A stretch of 64,000 nucleotides of DNA from the NCBI RefSeq assembly GCF_002002885.1, contig NZ_CP019510.1:620001-684000 (forward strand), in the 5' to 3' direction. Position 1 is the first letter of the stretch. Each line of letters starts with the position of its first letter. Below, in pieces: positions 46,842 to 60,745 of this stretch. Under the pieces are notes generated by a model. The model was not told the origin of the DNA, searched no databases, and saw only the letters and a list, made by a program, of their open reading frames with translations. This stretch comes from Janthinobacterium sp. LM6. Lineage in GTDB: Bacteria > Pseudomonadota > Gammaproteobacteria > Burkholderiales > Burkholderiaceae_D. Both the position numbers and the translations under genes were made by a program.

Positions 46842-47536
46842 TGGCTAAGTTATCCAAACGTATCAAGGCTTTGAAAGCCAAAGTCGACCGTACCAAAGTG
46901 TACGCTTTCGACAACGCTGTCGCTCTGATCAAAGAGTGCGCAACGGCCAAGTTCAATGAATCGATCGACGTATCGGTACAACTGGGTGTTGATCCTAAGA
47001 AATCCGACCAAGTGGTGCGCGGCTCCGTCGTGCTGCCAGCTGGTACCGGCAAAACCGTACGCGTGGCAGTCTTCGCGTCGGGCGAAAAAGCAGAAGCTGC
47101 TAAAGCAGCAGGCGCCGACATCGTTGGTATGGAAGACCTGGCTGAGCAGATCAAAGCCGGCGACATGCCTTTCGATATCGTTATCGCTTCGCCGGATACC
47201 ATGCGTATCGTTGGTACCCTGGGTCAGATCCTGGGCCCACGCGGCATGATGCCTAACCCGAAAGTTGGCACTGTTACTCCTGACGTCGCTACCGCCGTGA
47301 AAAACGCGAAAGCCGGTCAAGTTCAGTACCGTACCGACAAATCCGGTATCATCCACGCTACCATCGGCCGTAAATCGTTCGCTGACGCAGATCTGAAGTC
47401 GAATCTGGTCGCACTGATCGACGCACTGAACAAAGCCAAGCCAGCATCGAGCAAAGGCGTGTACCTGCGCAAAGTTTCGCTGTCGTCGACCATGGGCGCT
47501 GGCGTCCGTGTTGACCAGGCTAGCCTGGCAGCTTAA
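46841..47536 (+). CDS. rplA: 50S ribosomal protein L1
   Basis: L1-stalk protein of 231 residues; also the classical translational repressor of its own operon. Conserved blocks include [12 protein letters not shown], [21 protein letters not shown] (here [12 protein letters not shown]) and the C-terminal [15 protein letters not shown]. It begins inside the rplK stop. A 320-nt gap follows before rplJ. Confidence 0.99.
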   Translation: MAKLSKRIKALKAKVDRTKVYAFDNAVALIKECATAKFNESIDVSVQLGVDPKKSDQVVRGSVVLPAGTGKTVRVAVFASGEKAEAAKAAGADIVGMEDLAEQIKAGDMPFDIVIASPDTMRIVGTLGQILGPRGMMPNPKVGTVTPDVATAVKNAKAGQVQYRTDKSGIIHATIGRKSFADADLKSNLVALIDALNKAKPASSKGVYLRKVSLSSTMGAGVRVDQASLAA

Positions 47537-47556
47537 GTAACAGAATCAAGTCCTGT

Positions 47557-47856
47557 AGCGCCTTCGGGCGCTGCGGGCGCATCTTTGGGCTGTCTGCCCG
47601 GTGTTCGCACCAGGCAGGCAGACAATCAAAGACCGTTGGGCCGACTGCGATCGCACATGCAGAAGGTTAATAGGCTTGCCGGCAACGGCAAGTGCCCAAC
47701 GCAGATGGTGTACCCGAACAAGTTTTGTAGTCCTCATGCTGCGTGAATCCATCCGCTCAGTTTAGTACTTCTTGACTTCGGACGCCGTGTTCGAACCGAT
47801 GCAAGGCGCTCAACCACTCGGTTGTGATTGCCGAACATCATTTAAGGAGGTTGACC
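47557..47856 (+). promoter_or_regulatory. rplJ (L10) leader region with nested hairpins
   Basis: This 320-nt gap between rplA and rplJ has no gene. It holds AGCGCC/GGCGCT (47557-47572, TTCG loop). A longer hairpin pairs TGTCTGCC 47591-47598 with GGCAGACA 47617-47624, topped by GGTG/CACC with a TTCG loop. The position matches the known L10 leader, which binds L10-(L12)4 to repress the L10-L12 genes; the assignment here rests on position and folding, not on a model match. The final AAGGAGG is the rplJ ribosome site. Confidence 0.6.
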
Positions 47857-48396
47857 GTGAGTCTCAATCTGAATGACAAAAAGGCCGTCGTCGCCGAAGT
47901 TTCCGCACAAGTAGCAAATGCGCAAACGATCGTCGTGGCCGAATATCGTGGCATCCAGGTTGGTCACTTGACGCAACTGCGTGCTAAAGCGCGTGCCCAA
48001 GGCGTGTACCTGCGTGTGTTGAAAAACACTCTGGCTCGTCGCTCCGTTGAAGGTACCGCATTCGCCAGCCTGGCAGATGCCATGACCGGCCCGTTGATCT
48101 ACTCGATCTCGGCCGATGCCGTTGCAGCAGCTAAAGTCATCGCTGACTTCGCTAAAACCAACGACAAACTGGTCATCAAAGCAGGTAACTACGCAGGCAA
48201 GCCGCTGGATACAGCTGCTGTCACCGCGTTGGCGAGCATTCCTAGCCGTGAAGTCCTCATTTCGCAGTTGTTGGGCGTTATGCTGGCTCCGGTTTCGGGC
48301 TTTGCACGTGGTCTGGCTGCCCTGGCAGCGAAAAAAGGCGAAGGCGCCGAAGCTCCTGCAGAAGCAGCAGCAGAAGAAGCCCCAGCAGCCGCTTAA
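47857..48396 (+). CDS. rplJ: 50S ribosomal protein L10
   Basis: Base of the L7/L12 stalk. It has 179 residues from a GTG start ([14 protein letters not shown]) that follows a strong AAGGAGG site; an in-frame upstream ATG would add 11 uncharacteristic residues. The rRNA-binding N-terminus ([17 protein letters not shown]) and the C-terminal helix for L12 dimers are present, ending in an Ala/Glu-rich tail. Confidence 0.98.
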   Translation: MSLNLNDKKAVVAEVSAQVANAQTIVVAEYRGIQVGHLTQLRAKARAQGVYLRVLKNTLARRSVEGTAFASLADAMTGPLIYSISADAVAAAKVIADFAKTNDKLVIKAGNYAGKPLDTAAVTALASIPSREVLISQLLGVMLAPVSGFARGLAALAAKKGEGAEAPAEAAAEEAPAAA

Positions 48397-48463
48397 TTGC
48401 GCGCGCTTTTTTCTCTCAGTACCAATCTGATGTAACTAACGTAATAAATTTAGGAGTTTCAAA

Positions 48464-48835
48464 ATGGCAATTAGCAAAGACGATATCCTGGAAGCAGTTA
48501 GCGCCATGTCCGTAATGGACCTGAACGACCTGGTTAAAGCATTCGAAGAAAAATTCGGCGTGTCCGCAGCAGCGATGGCTTCGGCCGGTCCTGCAGCAGG
48601 CCCAGCAGCAGCTGCTGAAGAGCAAACCGAGTTCAACGTTGTTCTGGACACCTTCGGCGCAAACAAAGTTGGCGTCATTAAAGCAGTTCGCGAAATCACC
48701 GGTCTGGGCTTGAAAGAAGCTAAAGACCTGGTCGATGGCGCACCAAAAACTGTGAAAGAAGCAGTGTCGAAAGCTGATGCTGAAGCAGCAGTTAAGAAAC
48801 TGGTAGAAGCCGGCGCAACCGCTTCGATGAAGTAA
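48464..48835 (+). CDS. rplL: 50S ribosomal protein L7/L12
   Basis: Multi-copy stalk protein recruiting translational GTPases. It has 123 residues: an N-terminal dimerisation domain ([20 protein letters not shown], with a short break), an Ala/Pro hinge (about 40-52) and a C-terminal factor-binding domain ([13 protein letters not shown]). A TAGGAG site lies upstream. It is the last r-protein gene before rpoB. Confidence 0.99.
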   Translation: MAISKDDILEAVSAMSVMDLNDLVKAFEEKFGVSAAAMASAGPAAGPAAAAEEQTEFNVVLDTFGANKVGVIKAVREITGLGLKEAKDLVDGAPKTVKEAVSKADAEAAVKKLVEAGATASMK

Positions 48836-48866
48836 TATCTGTACCGGCGTCAGTTAGCGCCCGAGT

Positions 48867-48910
48867 CAAAGTCTGAGGTTTCCCCTCGCAAGGGGGGGAA
48901 TCCGACTTTG
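48867..48910 (+). promoter_or_regulatory. rplL-rpoB intergenic stem-loop (processing/attenuation candidate)
   Basis: CAAAGTC 48867-48873 pairs with GACTTTG 48904-48910, with TTCCCC/GGGGAA pairing inside (48880-48885 with 48895-48900). No T-run follows. In E. coli the same gap has an attenuator and an RNase III site that lower rpoBC relative to rplJL. This hairpin is in the matching place. Confidence 0.55.
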
Positions 48911-49067
48911 GCTCCTTTGTCGTCTGTATCGTATTTGTAGCAGCAGTTTTGTTCGATTCAAGCCGGAAAGCAGAGCCTTGAGGTTTCGTCTGTGTCACAC
49001 GCAGCGGTGCAAACGAACACTTGCAAAACCTGAATTTTCTATCCTTTCTGTCACTCACGGAGTGTCC

Positions 49068-53174
<4,107 letters not shown>

Positions 53175-53211
53175 ACGACAGCCACCTGTCATTTGGTTTG
53201 GGAAACACAAA

Positions 53212-53236
53212 GCCCGGCTGGGAAACCACGCCGGGC
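53212..53236 (+). promoter_or_regulatory. rpoB-rpoC intergenic hairpin
   Basis: GCCCGGC 53212-53218 pairs with GCCGGGC 53230-53236 around an 11-nt loop, midway in the 109-nt gap. No T-run follows, so it is probably a stabilising or processing structure rather than a terminator. Confidence 0.5.
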
Positions 53237-53283
53237 AATGTAGTCTCAGGAATATAGAAATTTAATCACCTCTGGAGTGATAC

Positions 53284-56200
53284 ATGAAAGCACTGCTCGA
53301 TCTATTCAAGCAAGTACAGACCAACGAGACCTTCGATGCAATTAAGATCGGTCTCGCTTCGCCTGAGAAAATCCGTTCGTGGTCCTACGGCGAAGTCAAA
53401 AAGCCGGAAACCATCAACTACCGTACCTTCAAGCCTGAGCGCGACGGCCTGTTTTGCGCCAAGATCTTTGGCCCGATCAAGGACTACGAATGCCTGTGCG
53501 GCAAGTACAAGCGCCTGAAACACCGCGGCGTGATCTGCGAAAAATGCGGCGTCGAAGTCACGCTGGCCAAAGTGCGCCGCGAGCGCATGGGCCACATTGA
53601 GCTGGCATCGCCTACCGCGCACATCTGGTTCCTGAAGTCGCTGCCGTCGCGTCTGGGCATGGTTCTGGACATGACCCTGCGGGACATCGAACGCGTGCTG
53701 TACTTTGAAGCATACGTTGTGACCGATCCAGGCATGACCCCGCTGAAGAAGTGCCAGATCATGTCGGAAGACGACTACGCCGCCAAGTACGAAGAGTACG
53801 GCGACGACTTCACCGCCTTCATGGGCGCCGAAGGTATCCGTGAACTGCTGCGCTCGATCGACATCCACCGCGATGCCGAAACCCTGCGCGTGGAACTGAA
53901 GGAATCGAAATCCGAAGCCAAGATCAAGAAATACGCCAAACGCCTTAAGGTGTTAGAGGCGTTCCAACGTTCGGGCATCAAGCCTGACTGGATGATCATG
54001 GAAGTGCTGCCAGTGCTGCCGCCGGAACTGCGTCCGCTGGTACCGCTGGACGGTGGACGTTTCGCGACCTCGGATCTGAACGATCTGTATCGCCGCGTCA
54101 TCAACCGTAACAACCGCCTGAAACGCCTGATGGAGCTGCGCGCTCCAGAGATCATTACGCGCAACGAAAAGCGCATGCTGCAAGAAGCGGTCGATTCGCT
54201 GCTGGACAACGGCCGTCGCGGCAAAGCGATGACCGGCGCCAACAAGCGTCCGCTGAAATCGCTGGCAGAGATGATCAAGGGCAAGGGCGGCCGTTTCCGT
54301 CAAAACTTGCTGGGCAAACGCGTCGATTACTCCGGTCGTTCGGTCATCGTCGTGGGCCCGCAATTGAAACTGCATCAGTGCGGCTTGCCGAAACTGATGG
54401 CACTGGAACTGTTCAAACCATTCATTTTCAATAAACTGGAACTGATGGGTCTGGCTACTACGATCAAGGCGGCGAAAAAGCTGGTCGAGATTCAAGAGCC
54501 GGTCGTGTGGGACATCCTGGAAGACGTGATCCGTGAACATCCGATCATGTTGAACCGCGCACCTACGCTGCACCGTCTGGGTATCCAGGCGTTCGAGCCA
54601 GTCCTGATTGAAGGCAAGGCCATCCAGCTGCACCCGCTCGTCTGCGCCGCATTCAACGCCGACTTTGACGGTGACCAAATGGCGGTCCACGTTCCTCTGT
54701 CGATCGAAGCGCAGATGGAAGCACGCACTTTGATGCTGGCATCGAACAACATCCTGTTCCCATCGAACGGCGAACCATCGATCGTTCCTTCCCAGGATAT
54801 CGTGTTGGGTCTGTACTACGCGACCCGCGAAGCGATCAATGCGAAGAACGAAGGGATGATGTTCCCTGACGTATCGGAAGTGATCCGCGCCTACGACAAC
54901 AAGGAAGTCGAACTGACGACCCGCGTTACCGTGCGTATTACCGAATACCCGAAAAACGCCGAAACGGGCGAATTCGAGAAAACGGTAACGCGTTACGAAA
55001 CGACGATCGGCCGTGCGATCCTGTCGGAAATTCTGCCGAAAGGCTTGCCGTTCTCCGTCCTGAACCGCGCGCTGAAAAAGAAAGAAATTTCCAAGCTGAT
55101 CAACACGTCGTTCCGCAAGTGCGGCCTGCGCGCCACCGTGGTGTTCGCAGACAAACTGATGCAATCGGGTTTCCGCCTGGCGACACGCGCTGGTATCTCG
55201 ATCTGCGTCGACGACATGCTGGTACCGCCTCAAAAAGTCACGCTGATCGCGACTGCCGAGTCGGAAGTCAAGCAGATCGAACAGCAATACGCCTCGGGTC
55301 TCGTGACCGCCGGCGAGCGTTACAACAAGGTAGTCGATATCTGGGGCAAGACCTCGGATGAAGTCGGCAAGGCCATGATGGACCAGCTCAAAGTCGAAGA
55401 CGTGATCCGCCGCGACGGCACCAAGTCGACGCAAGAATCGTTCAACGCCATTTACATGATGGCCGACTCCGGCGCGCGCGGTTCCGCAGCCCAGATTCGT
55501 CAGTTGGCCGGTATGCGTGGTCTGATGGCCAAACCGGATGGCTCGATTATCGAAACGCCGATTACCGCGAACTTCCGCGAAGGTCTGAACGTTTTGCAGT
55601 ACTTCATTTCGACCCACGGTGCGCGTAAAGGTCTGGCCGATACGGCGCTGAAAACGGCTAACTCCGGTTACCTGACGCGTCGTCTGGTTGACGTGACGCA
55701 AGACTTGGTGGTGATCGAGGACGATTGCGGCACCATGAACGGCGCCGTCATGAAGGCACTGGTCGAAGGTGGTGAAGTCATCGAACCGTTGCGTGACCGT
55801 ATCCTCGGCCGCGTGGTGGTGCATGACGTCGTCAATCCTGAAACCCAGGAAACGCTGTACGAAGCCGGCACCTTGATGGACGAAGACATGGTCGAAGAGA
55901 TCGAACGTCTGTCCATCGATGAAGTCAAGGTTCGCACGCCACTGACTTGCGACACGCGCTTCGGCCTGTGCGCCAAGTGCTATGGCCGCGACCTGGGCCG
56001 CGGCATGCTGGTCAACGCCGGCGAAGCCGTCGGTGTGGTGGCAGCGCAGTCGATTGGTGAACCTGGTACCCAGCTGACCATGCGTACCTTCCACATTGGT
56101 GGTGCGGCATCGCGTGCGGCAGTGGCATCGTCGGTGGAAGCCAAATCGAACGGTACCATCCGCTTCACGGCAACCATGCGTTACGTGACGAACGGCAAGG

Positions 56201-57525
56201 GCGCGCAAATCGTCATTTCCCGTTCCGGCGAAGTGCTGATCACCGACGACCATGGCCGTGAGCGTGAGCGTCATAAAGTACCGTACGGTGCGACCCTGAT
56301 CGTCAAGGACGGCATGGTCATCAAGGCCGGTACGGCCCTGGCAACGTGGGATCCGCTGACCCGTCCGATCATTACCGAATACGCCGGTCAAGTGCGTTTC
56401 GAGAACGTCGAAGAAGGCGTCACCGTAGCCCGTCAGGTCGACGAAGTGACCGGTCTGTCCACTCTGGTGGCGATCGATGCGAAACGTCGCGGTTCGCTGA
56501 CGAAAACGTTGCGTCCGCAAGTCAAGCTGATCAACGACGCGAACGAAGAAGTCAAGATCGCCGGCACCGAACACTCGGTGGCGATCGGCTTCCAAGTCGG
56601 CGCACTGATCATGGTCAAGGACGGTCAACAGGTATCGGTTGGTGAAGTGCTGGCACGTATTCCTACCGAATCGCAAAAAACGCGCGATATTACCGGTGGT
56701 CTGCCACGCGTTGCGGAACTGTTCGAAGCGCGCTCGCCGAAAGATGCCGGTATGCTGGCGGAAGTCACGGGTACGGTTGCGTTCGGTAAAGAAACCAAGG
56801 GTAAACAGCGTCTGGAAATCACGGACATGGACGGCAACAAGCATGAGTTCTTGATCACCAAGGACAAACAAGTGCTGGTGCATGACGGCCAAGTCGTGAA
56901 CAAGGGCGAGATGATCGTGGACGGCCCGGCCGATCCGCAAGACATCCTGCGCCTGCTGGGTATCGAAGCGCTGGCACGTTACATCGTTGACGAAGTGCAA
57001 GACGTGTACCGTCTGCAAGGCGTGAAGATCAATGACAAGCACATCGAAGTGATCGTGCGTCAGATGCTGCGCCGCGTTCAGATCGTCAATGCCGGCGACA
57101 CCAACTACATCGTTGGCGAGCAGGTAGAGCGTTCGGAACTGCTGGACGAGAATGATCGCATGGCCGTTGAGAACAAGATTCCAGCGACCTACGAAAACGT
57201 CTTGTTGGGTATTACCAAGGCATCGCTGTCGACCGATTCGTTCATCTCGGCCGCATCGTTCCAGGAAACCACCCGCGTGCTGACCGAAGCGGCGATCATG
57301 GGCAAGCGCGACGGTCTGCGCGGCCTGAAAGAGAACGTCATCGTCGGCCGTCTGATTCCTGGCGGTACGGGCCTGGCCTTCCACCGCGCACGCAAAGAGA
57401 AAGAAGCGTGGGAAGTGGAAGAGCGTCAAGCGCTGCTGCTGGCCGAGAAAGCCTCGATGGCTGGCGAAGCTGCTGAAGCGCTGCAGGACATCGAAACCCA
57501 GCAACACCACGGCGACGAAGCGTAA
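53284..57525 (+). CDS. rpoC: DNA-directed RNA polymerase subunit beta'
   Basis: Core subunit of 1413 residues. The N-terminal zinc-binding [20 protein letters not shown], the catalytic Mg site [12 protein letters not shown], the second zinc site ([16 protein letters not shown]) and the trigger-loop region [16 protein letters not shown] are all intact. It ends the rplKAJL-rpoBC transcript with a strong terminator 22 nt past the stop. rpsL and rpsG, which often follow rpoC in proteobacteria, are not here. Confidence 0.99.
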   Translation: MKALLDLFKQVQTNETFDAIKIGLASPEKIRSWSYGEVKKPETINYRTFKPERDGLFCAKIFGPIKDYECLCGKYKRLKHRGVICEKCGVEVTLAKVRRERMGHIELASPTAHIWFLKSLPSRLGMVLDMTLRDIERVLYFEAYVVTDPGMTPLKKCQIMSEDDYAAKYEEYGDDFTAFMGAEGIRELLRSIDIHRDAETLRVELKESKSEAKIKKYAKRLKVLEAFQRSGIKPDWMIMEVLPVLPPELRPLVPLDGGRFATSDLNDLYRRVINRNNRLKRLMELRAPEIITRNEKRMLQEAVDSLLDNGRRGKAMTGANKRPLKSLAEMIKGKGGRFRQNLLGKRVDYSGRSVIVVGPQLKLHQCGLPKLMALELFKPFIFNKLELMGLATTIKAAKKLVEIQEPVVWDILEDVIREHPIMLNRAPTLHRLGIQAFEPVLIEGKAIQLHPLVCAAFNADFDGDQMAVHVPLSIEAQMEARTLMLASNNILFPSNGEPSIVPSQDIVLGLYYATREAINAKNEGMMFPDVSEVIRAYDNKEVELTTRVTVRITEYPKNAETGEFEKTVTRYETTIGRAILSEILPKGLPFSVLNRALKKKEISKLINTSFRKCGLRATVVFADKLMQSGFRLATRAGISICVDDMLVPPQKVTLIATAESEVKQIEQQYASGLVTAGERYNKVVDIWGKTSDEVGKAMMDQLKVEDVIRRDGTKSTQESFNAIYMMADSGARGSAAQIRQLAGMRGLMAKPDGSIIETPITANFREGLNVLQYFISTHGARKGLADTALKTANSGYLTRRLVDVTQDLVVIEDDCGTMNGAVMKALVEGGEVIEPLRDRILGRVVVHDVVNPETQETLYEAGTLMDEDMVEEIERLSIDEVKVRTPLTCDTRFGLCAKCYGRDLGRGMLVNAGEAVGVVAAQSIGEPGTQLTMRTFHIGGAASRAAVASSVEAKSNGTIRFTATMRYVTNGKGAQIVISRSGEVLITDDHGRERERHKVPYGATLIVKDGMVIKAGTALATWDPLTRPIITEYAGQVRFENVEEGVTVARQVDEVTGLSTLVAIDAKRRGSLTKTLRPQVKLINDANEEVKIAGTEHSVAIGFQVGALIMVKDGQQVSVGEVLARIPTESQKTRDITGGLPRVAELFEARSPKDAGMLAEVTGTVAFGKETKGKQRLEITDMDGNKHEFLITKDKQVLVHDGQVVNKGEMIVDGPADPQDILRLLGIEALARYIVDEVQDVYRLQGVKINDKHIEVIVRQMLRRVQIVNAGDTNYIVGEQVERSELLDENDRMAVENKIPATYENVLLGITKASLSTDSFISAASFQETTRVLTEAAIMGKRDGLRGLKENVIVGRLIPGGTGLAFHRARKEKEAWEVEERQALLLAEKASMAGEAAEALQDIETQQHHGDEA

Positions 57526-57546
57526 TTTGCGCTGCTAGCTGACAAG

Positions 57547-57574
57547 AACGGCACCTTCGGGTGCCGTTTTTTTT
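57547..57574 (+). terminator. Rho-independent terminator of the rpoBC operon
   Basis: AACGGCACC 57547-57555 pairs with GGTGCCGTT 57560-57568 around a TTCG tetraloop, followed by T to 57574. The convergent monooxygenase stop is 19 nt further. Confidence 0.95.
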
Positions 57575-57592
57575 CGTCTTGAGATAAGTCAA

Positions 57593-59038
57593 TCAGACCG
57601 CGTGGTCCGCATAGCCGTCGGGCCGGATCAGCAGGCTTTTGATGCCGGCCAGTGGCTGGCAGCCGGGTTTGATGGTCAGCGAGGTGAGCCAGGCCGCATC
57701 GAAACGGTACGGTTGTACTGCGTGCGCGGCATTGCCAACGACCAACTGCAGCCATTTTCCCGCGTGCAACAGTTCATGGATGCCCACGGCCGTGCCGTCG
57801 GCCAGGCGCAGCAGCCAGTCGGGCACGCGCCGGCCGATCCAGTCTGCGCTGCCGGCGCTCGTATCAGAGCCCAGCGAGATGGGATAGCGCACGCCAAAGC
57901 CGGACAACTCGCTGGCCAGCGCGCGGTTGACGTCCGGCTGCGCCAGCATGTCGCTGATGGTGGCGCGCAGGGCCAGGGTGCGCGCGTCAAAACGCGTCAG
58001 CATGGCAGTTTGCGCGAGGGTATTGTGCTGCAACGACACGCCAACGGGATGGCGCTCCGCATGGTAGCTGTCGAGCAGGCTGTCCGGCGCATAGCCCTTG
58101 AGCACGCCGGCCAGCTTCCAGCCCAGGTTCATCGCGTCCTGCATCCCCACGTTCATGCCCTGGCCGCCTGCCGGCATGTGGATGTGGACGGCATCGCCGG
58201 CCAGGAAGACGCGTCCCTGGCGATAGCGTCGGGCCAGCCGTGTTTCGTCGCTGAAGCGCGACAACCAGCTGGCATCATGCAGGCCGAAATCGTAGTCCGC
58301 GATGGCCGTGCTGGCCTGGGACAACTCCTCCACGGTGGCCGATTCCGCCGCCGCAGCCCGGGGATGGCGCGCATTCAGGGTGATGACGCGGTAGCGGCCT
58401 TGCCCCAGCGGCACGATCATCAGGCTACCCGCTGCGTTCGTCAGGGACAGCATGGGTGACGCGGGCGGATGGCGCAACTGCACATCTCCCATGAGCATGC
58501 TGCACGTGGCCGCCACGCCGTCGAAGGCGATGCCCGCCTGCTGGCGCACGAGGCTGCGAGCGCCATCGGTGCCGACCAGGTAACGGGCACGCAGGCAGAA
58601 TGGGGCGCCGTCGTGCGTGCCGGCCACCGTGACGCCATCGGCATCCTGCTGTGTCTGTTCCACGAGCGCGCCGCGAACAATTGCCACGCCGTCTTCCAGC
58701 AATTGCTCTTCCAGCAGGCGTTCCGTCGTGTTTTGCGGCAGGAACAAGGTGTAGGGATGGGGCGTGTCGAAGCCGGAAAAGTCGAGCCGGGTATCGAGGC
58801 CTGCATAATGGCCGCTGGAAAAGGACGTGCCCAGCGCAACAAAGCGCTGGTCCAGGCCCCTCAAGCCCAGCATTTCCAGGGTACGCCCATGGATGGTCAG
58901 CGCGCGCGAATGCGCGCTGCGTTGCGGCAGCCGTTCCAGGATGGCCACGCGGATGCCGGCCAGGCGCAATTCGCAGGCCAGGGTCAGGCCGACGGGGCCG
59001 GCTCCGACGATGATGACTTCGATATCGCTATTGTGCAT
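57593..59038 (-). CDS. FAD-dependent aromatic monooxygenase (group A, PheA/TetX-like)
   Basis: A 481-residue single-component flavoprotein hydroxylase. The Rossmann FAD motif GAGPVGLTLACEL is at residues 12-24, a DG-type motif GTDGARSLVR at about 170, and the GD motif FLAGDAVHIHMPAGGQGMN at about 273. A thioredoxin-like C-terminal remnant ends the protein. Homologues hydroxylate phenols, polyketides or drugs such as rifampicin and tetracyclines; the substrate is not readable. It is divergent from a TetR-type regulator with two matching operators in the 80-nt gap, which implies inducible expression by an aromatic ligand. Confidence 0.92.
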   Translation of the reverse strand: MHNSDIEVIIVGAGPVGLTLACELRLAGIRVAILERLPQRSAHSRALTIHGRTLEMLGLRGLDQRFVALGTSFSSGHYAGLDTRLDFSGFDTPHPYTLFLPQNTTERLLEEQLLEDGVAIVRGALVEQTQQDADGVTVAGTHDGAPFCLRARYLVGTDGARSLVRQQAGIAFDGVAATCSMLMGDVQLRHPPASPMLSLTNAAGSLMIVPLGQGRYRVITLNARHPRAAAAESATVEELSQASTAIADYDFGLHDASWLSRFSDETRLARRYRQGRVFLAGDAVHIHMPAGGQGMNVGMQDAMNLGWKLAGVLKGYAPDSLLDSYHAERHPVGVSLQHNTLAQTAMLTRFDARTLALRATISDMLAQPDVNRALASELSGFGVRYPISLGSDTSAGSADWIGRRVPDWLLRLADGTAVGIHELLHAGKWLQLVVGNAAHAVQPYRFDAAWLTSLTIKPGCQPLAGIKSLLIRPDGYADHAV

Positions 59039-59050
59039 GTCACTCTCAAT

Positions 59051-59063
59051 CTAACGTTGTTAG
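59051..59063. promoter_or_regulatory. TetR-type operator O1
   Basis: CTAAC-GTT-GTTAG, a 13-bp inverted repeat 13 nt upstream of the monooxygenase start. It shares the half-site CTAAC/GTTAG with O2, 31 bp centre to centre. Confidence 0.75.
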
Positions 59064-59081
59064 TCTGTGCAAAATGGTAAA

Positions 59082-59094
59082 CTAACGACGTTAG
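59082..59094. promoter_or_regulatory. TetR-type operator O2
   Basis: CTAAC-GAC-GTTAG, same half-sites as O1. It lies 24 nt before the regulator ATG and overlaps a TAAACT box (59078-59083) that may be the regulator's -10 element, consistent with autorepression. Confidence 0.75.
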
Positions 59095-59118
59095 AGTTTC
59101 AAGGGAAATGACAGGAAA

Positions 59119-59769
59119 ATGAAAATTCAACGCGAAGCCGTGGTGGCCAGGGCGCTCGAGCTGCTGGACGAAGTGGGTATCGAGGGCTTGACCATGCGTC
59201 GCCTGGCCGACGCGATGAGCATCAAGGCCGCTTCGCTGTACTGGCATTTTGCGAACAAGCAGGCTTTGCTTGATGGCATGGCCGACGTGCTGATCGAAGA
59301 CGTGGCAAGGAACGTCGATGCGGATGCGGACTGGGAAGCGCAGTTGCGCCAGGTGGCGGCGCAAATGCGCGCGGCATTATCCTCCCGCCGCGATGGCGTG
59401 CGCGTCTTTGGCGGTACTTATGTGATATCGGAAAACGTGTTTCGCGTCGCCGAAGCGTTAATCGGTCCGATGCGTGCAGCCGGGGCATCGGAGAAACTGG
59501 CCAGCTGGAGCGCATTTACGCTGCTCTATTATGTGCTTGGTTTTGTCATGGAAGCACAAGGCGCGGGACCGGGAAGCGCCGCGATGCATGCATTATCGAG
59601 CCGGCGTGCCGATTTCACCGCCATGGCGGCCGATCATTACCCGCACGTGCTCGCATCCATGGATGCCATCTTTAATGCGGAAATCGACGACCGTTTTAAT
59701 GCGGGGCTCGATTTGATTATGATTGGCTTACGGGAAAAAATTAAAACGAATCAAGGCATATATAGTTAA
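59119..59769 (+). CDS. TetR family transcriptional regulator (TetR_C-type)
   Basis: A 216-residue repressor. The N-terminal HTH (residues 5-50) reads ALELLDEVGIEGLTMRRLADAM and SIKAASLYWHFANKQALLD, very close to classical TetR. The C-terminal ligand-binding and dimer domain spans about 65-205. Divergence from the FAD monooxygenase with twin palindromic operators strongly suggests that it represses both genes until an aromatic substrate binds. The 3' end and the following gap are AT-rich compared with neighbours. Confidence 0.94.
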   Translation: MKIQREAVVARALELLDEVGIEGLTMRRLADAMSIKAASLYWHFANKQALLDGMADVLIEDVARNVDADADWEAQLRQVAAQMRAALSSRRDGVRVFGGTYVISENVFRVAEALIGPMRAAGASEKLASWSAFTLLYYVLGFVMEAQGAGPGSAAMHALSSRRADFTAMAADHYPHVLASMDAIFNAEIDDRFNAGLDLIMIGLREKIKTNQGIYS

Positions 59770-60040
59770 TCTGTCCGACATCCATATATTTTTATGCTCG
59801 GGCATATTCAATCACCTTCTTTTTTATCGCGCATTTTACTGTTGCCCCATTCGCTTCATAGTGAGCACTCACATTGATTTCCATCGTTGGCGCCATTGTG
59901 GGGCGTGCCGTGGCTTGTCCGTCGATGCCGAGTATCGCCGGCATGGCCGGCACTGGTCGCGCCCGGCACACGTGTTGCACAAAGCCCCGTCGATGACGGG
60001 CCACGCCAATTATCAGTTTATTCATGCTAAGATTTGGCGC
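59770..60040. other. AT-rich gap between the TetR gene and the next regulator
   Basis: About 270 nt, the first 110 unusually AT-rich for this chromosome. It contains GTGAG-CA-CTCAC (59861-59872), an inverted repeat, and on the minus strand a 30-codon frame (59792-59884; starts MEINVSAHYE) without a ribosome site. I see no convincing gene. Confidence 0.5.
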
Positions 60041-60673
60041 ATGATTGCCCAAGCCCTGTTTACTCCCGCCCAGCAGAAACTGCTGGGATTGCTGTTTGTC
60101 CGCGTGAATGAAGGCTTTCACTTGAACGAGATCATGCGCCTGACCGGCCTTGGCAGCGCGTCGGCGCAACGGGAGTTGCGCCGCTTGCATGAGTCCGGCC
60201 TGATCACGTCGGAGCGGATCGGCAATGTGCGGCGCTTCTGGCCCAACAAGGAAAGCCTCGTGTATCCGGAATTGAGCGGACTGGTGCAGAAAACTTTCGG
60301 CATCGTTGGCGTCCTCAGCATGACGCTGGCGCCCTTGCGTGCCCAGTTGCACCTGGCATTCGTGTCGGGCGCCACGGCGAAGGGGCAGGACATGCCTGGC
60401 AGCGCCATCGATTTGCTGCTGGTGGGCGAAGAAGCCAATTATGGCGATCTGTTGACGGGATTGGCGCCGGCCGAGCGAACCTTGAGGCGTAAAATCAATC
60501 CCAATTTATATACGCTGGCCGATTATCGCCGGCGTCTGCGTGAAGGCCAGCCATTTTTGCTGCAGGTATTACAGCAGCCGAAGTTGTTTGTCATCGGCGA
60601 TGAATCGCAATTGCATGCGCTGGCATTGCCAGATTCATCCATGCAGGCGAATGACACGCCATCTGTATTCTAA
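60041..60673 (+). CDS. Winged-helix regulator fused to a degenerate nucleotidyltransferase domain
   Basis: A 210-residue protein. The N-terminal winged helix (residues 3-75; QQKLLGLLFVR and ELRRLHESGLITSE) resembles ArsR/MarR-type DNA binders. The C-terminal region (about 95-205) aligns by eye with MNT/NTase-like domains of such two-domain proteins. Where these read GSxARGxxxxxSDIDLL, here it is SGATAKG (109-115) and S-A-I-D (121-124), so the first catalytic Asp is lost. Transfer activity is unlikely. The chosen ATG matches the family's usual start. The gene before encodes a TetR regulator; no obvious target is adjacent. Confidence 0.8.
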   Translation: MIAQALFTPAQQKLLGLLFVRVNEGFHLNEIMRLTGLGSASAQRELRRLHESGLITSERIGNVRRFWPNKESLVYPELSGLVQKTFGIVGVLSMTLAPLRAQLHLAFVSGATAKGQDMPGSAIDLLLVGEEANYGDLLTGLAPAERTLRRKINPNLYTLADYRRRLREGQPFLLQVLQQPKLFVIGDESQLHALALPDSSMQANDTPSVF

Positions 60674-60745
60674 AGGCCGGGCCTGGCATTCAATTTCTGA
60701 CATATGAAATTTGGGCTGGGACAATATCTGAGGCGGATTGATCAT

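Noticed and set aside
53953..57510. 1185-codon antisense frame opposite rpoC, and an 824-codon one opposite rpoB
   Set aside because: Shadows of strongly codon-biased core genes, with no ribosome site or recognisable domain.
59792..59884. 30-codon minus-strand peptide frame
   Set aside because: No ribosome site and no recognisable product; kept only as an observation about the gap.
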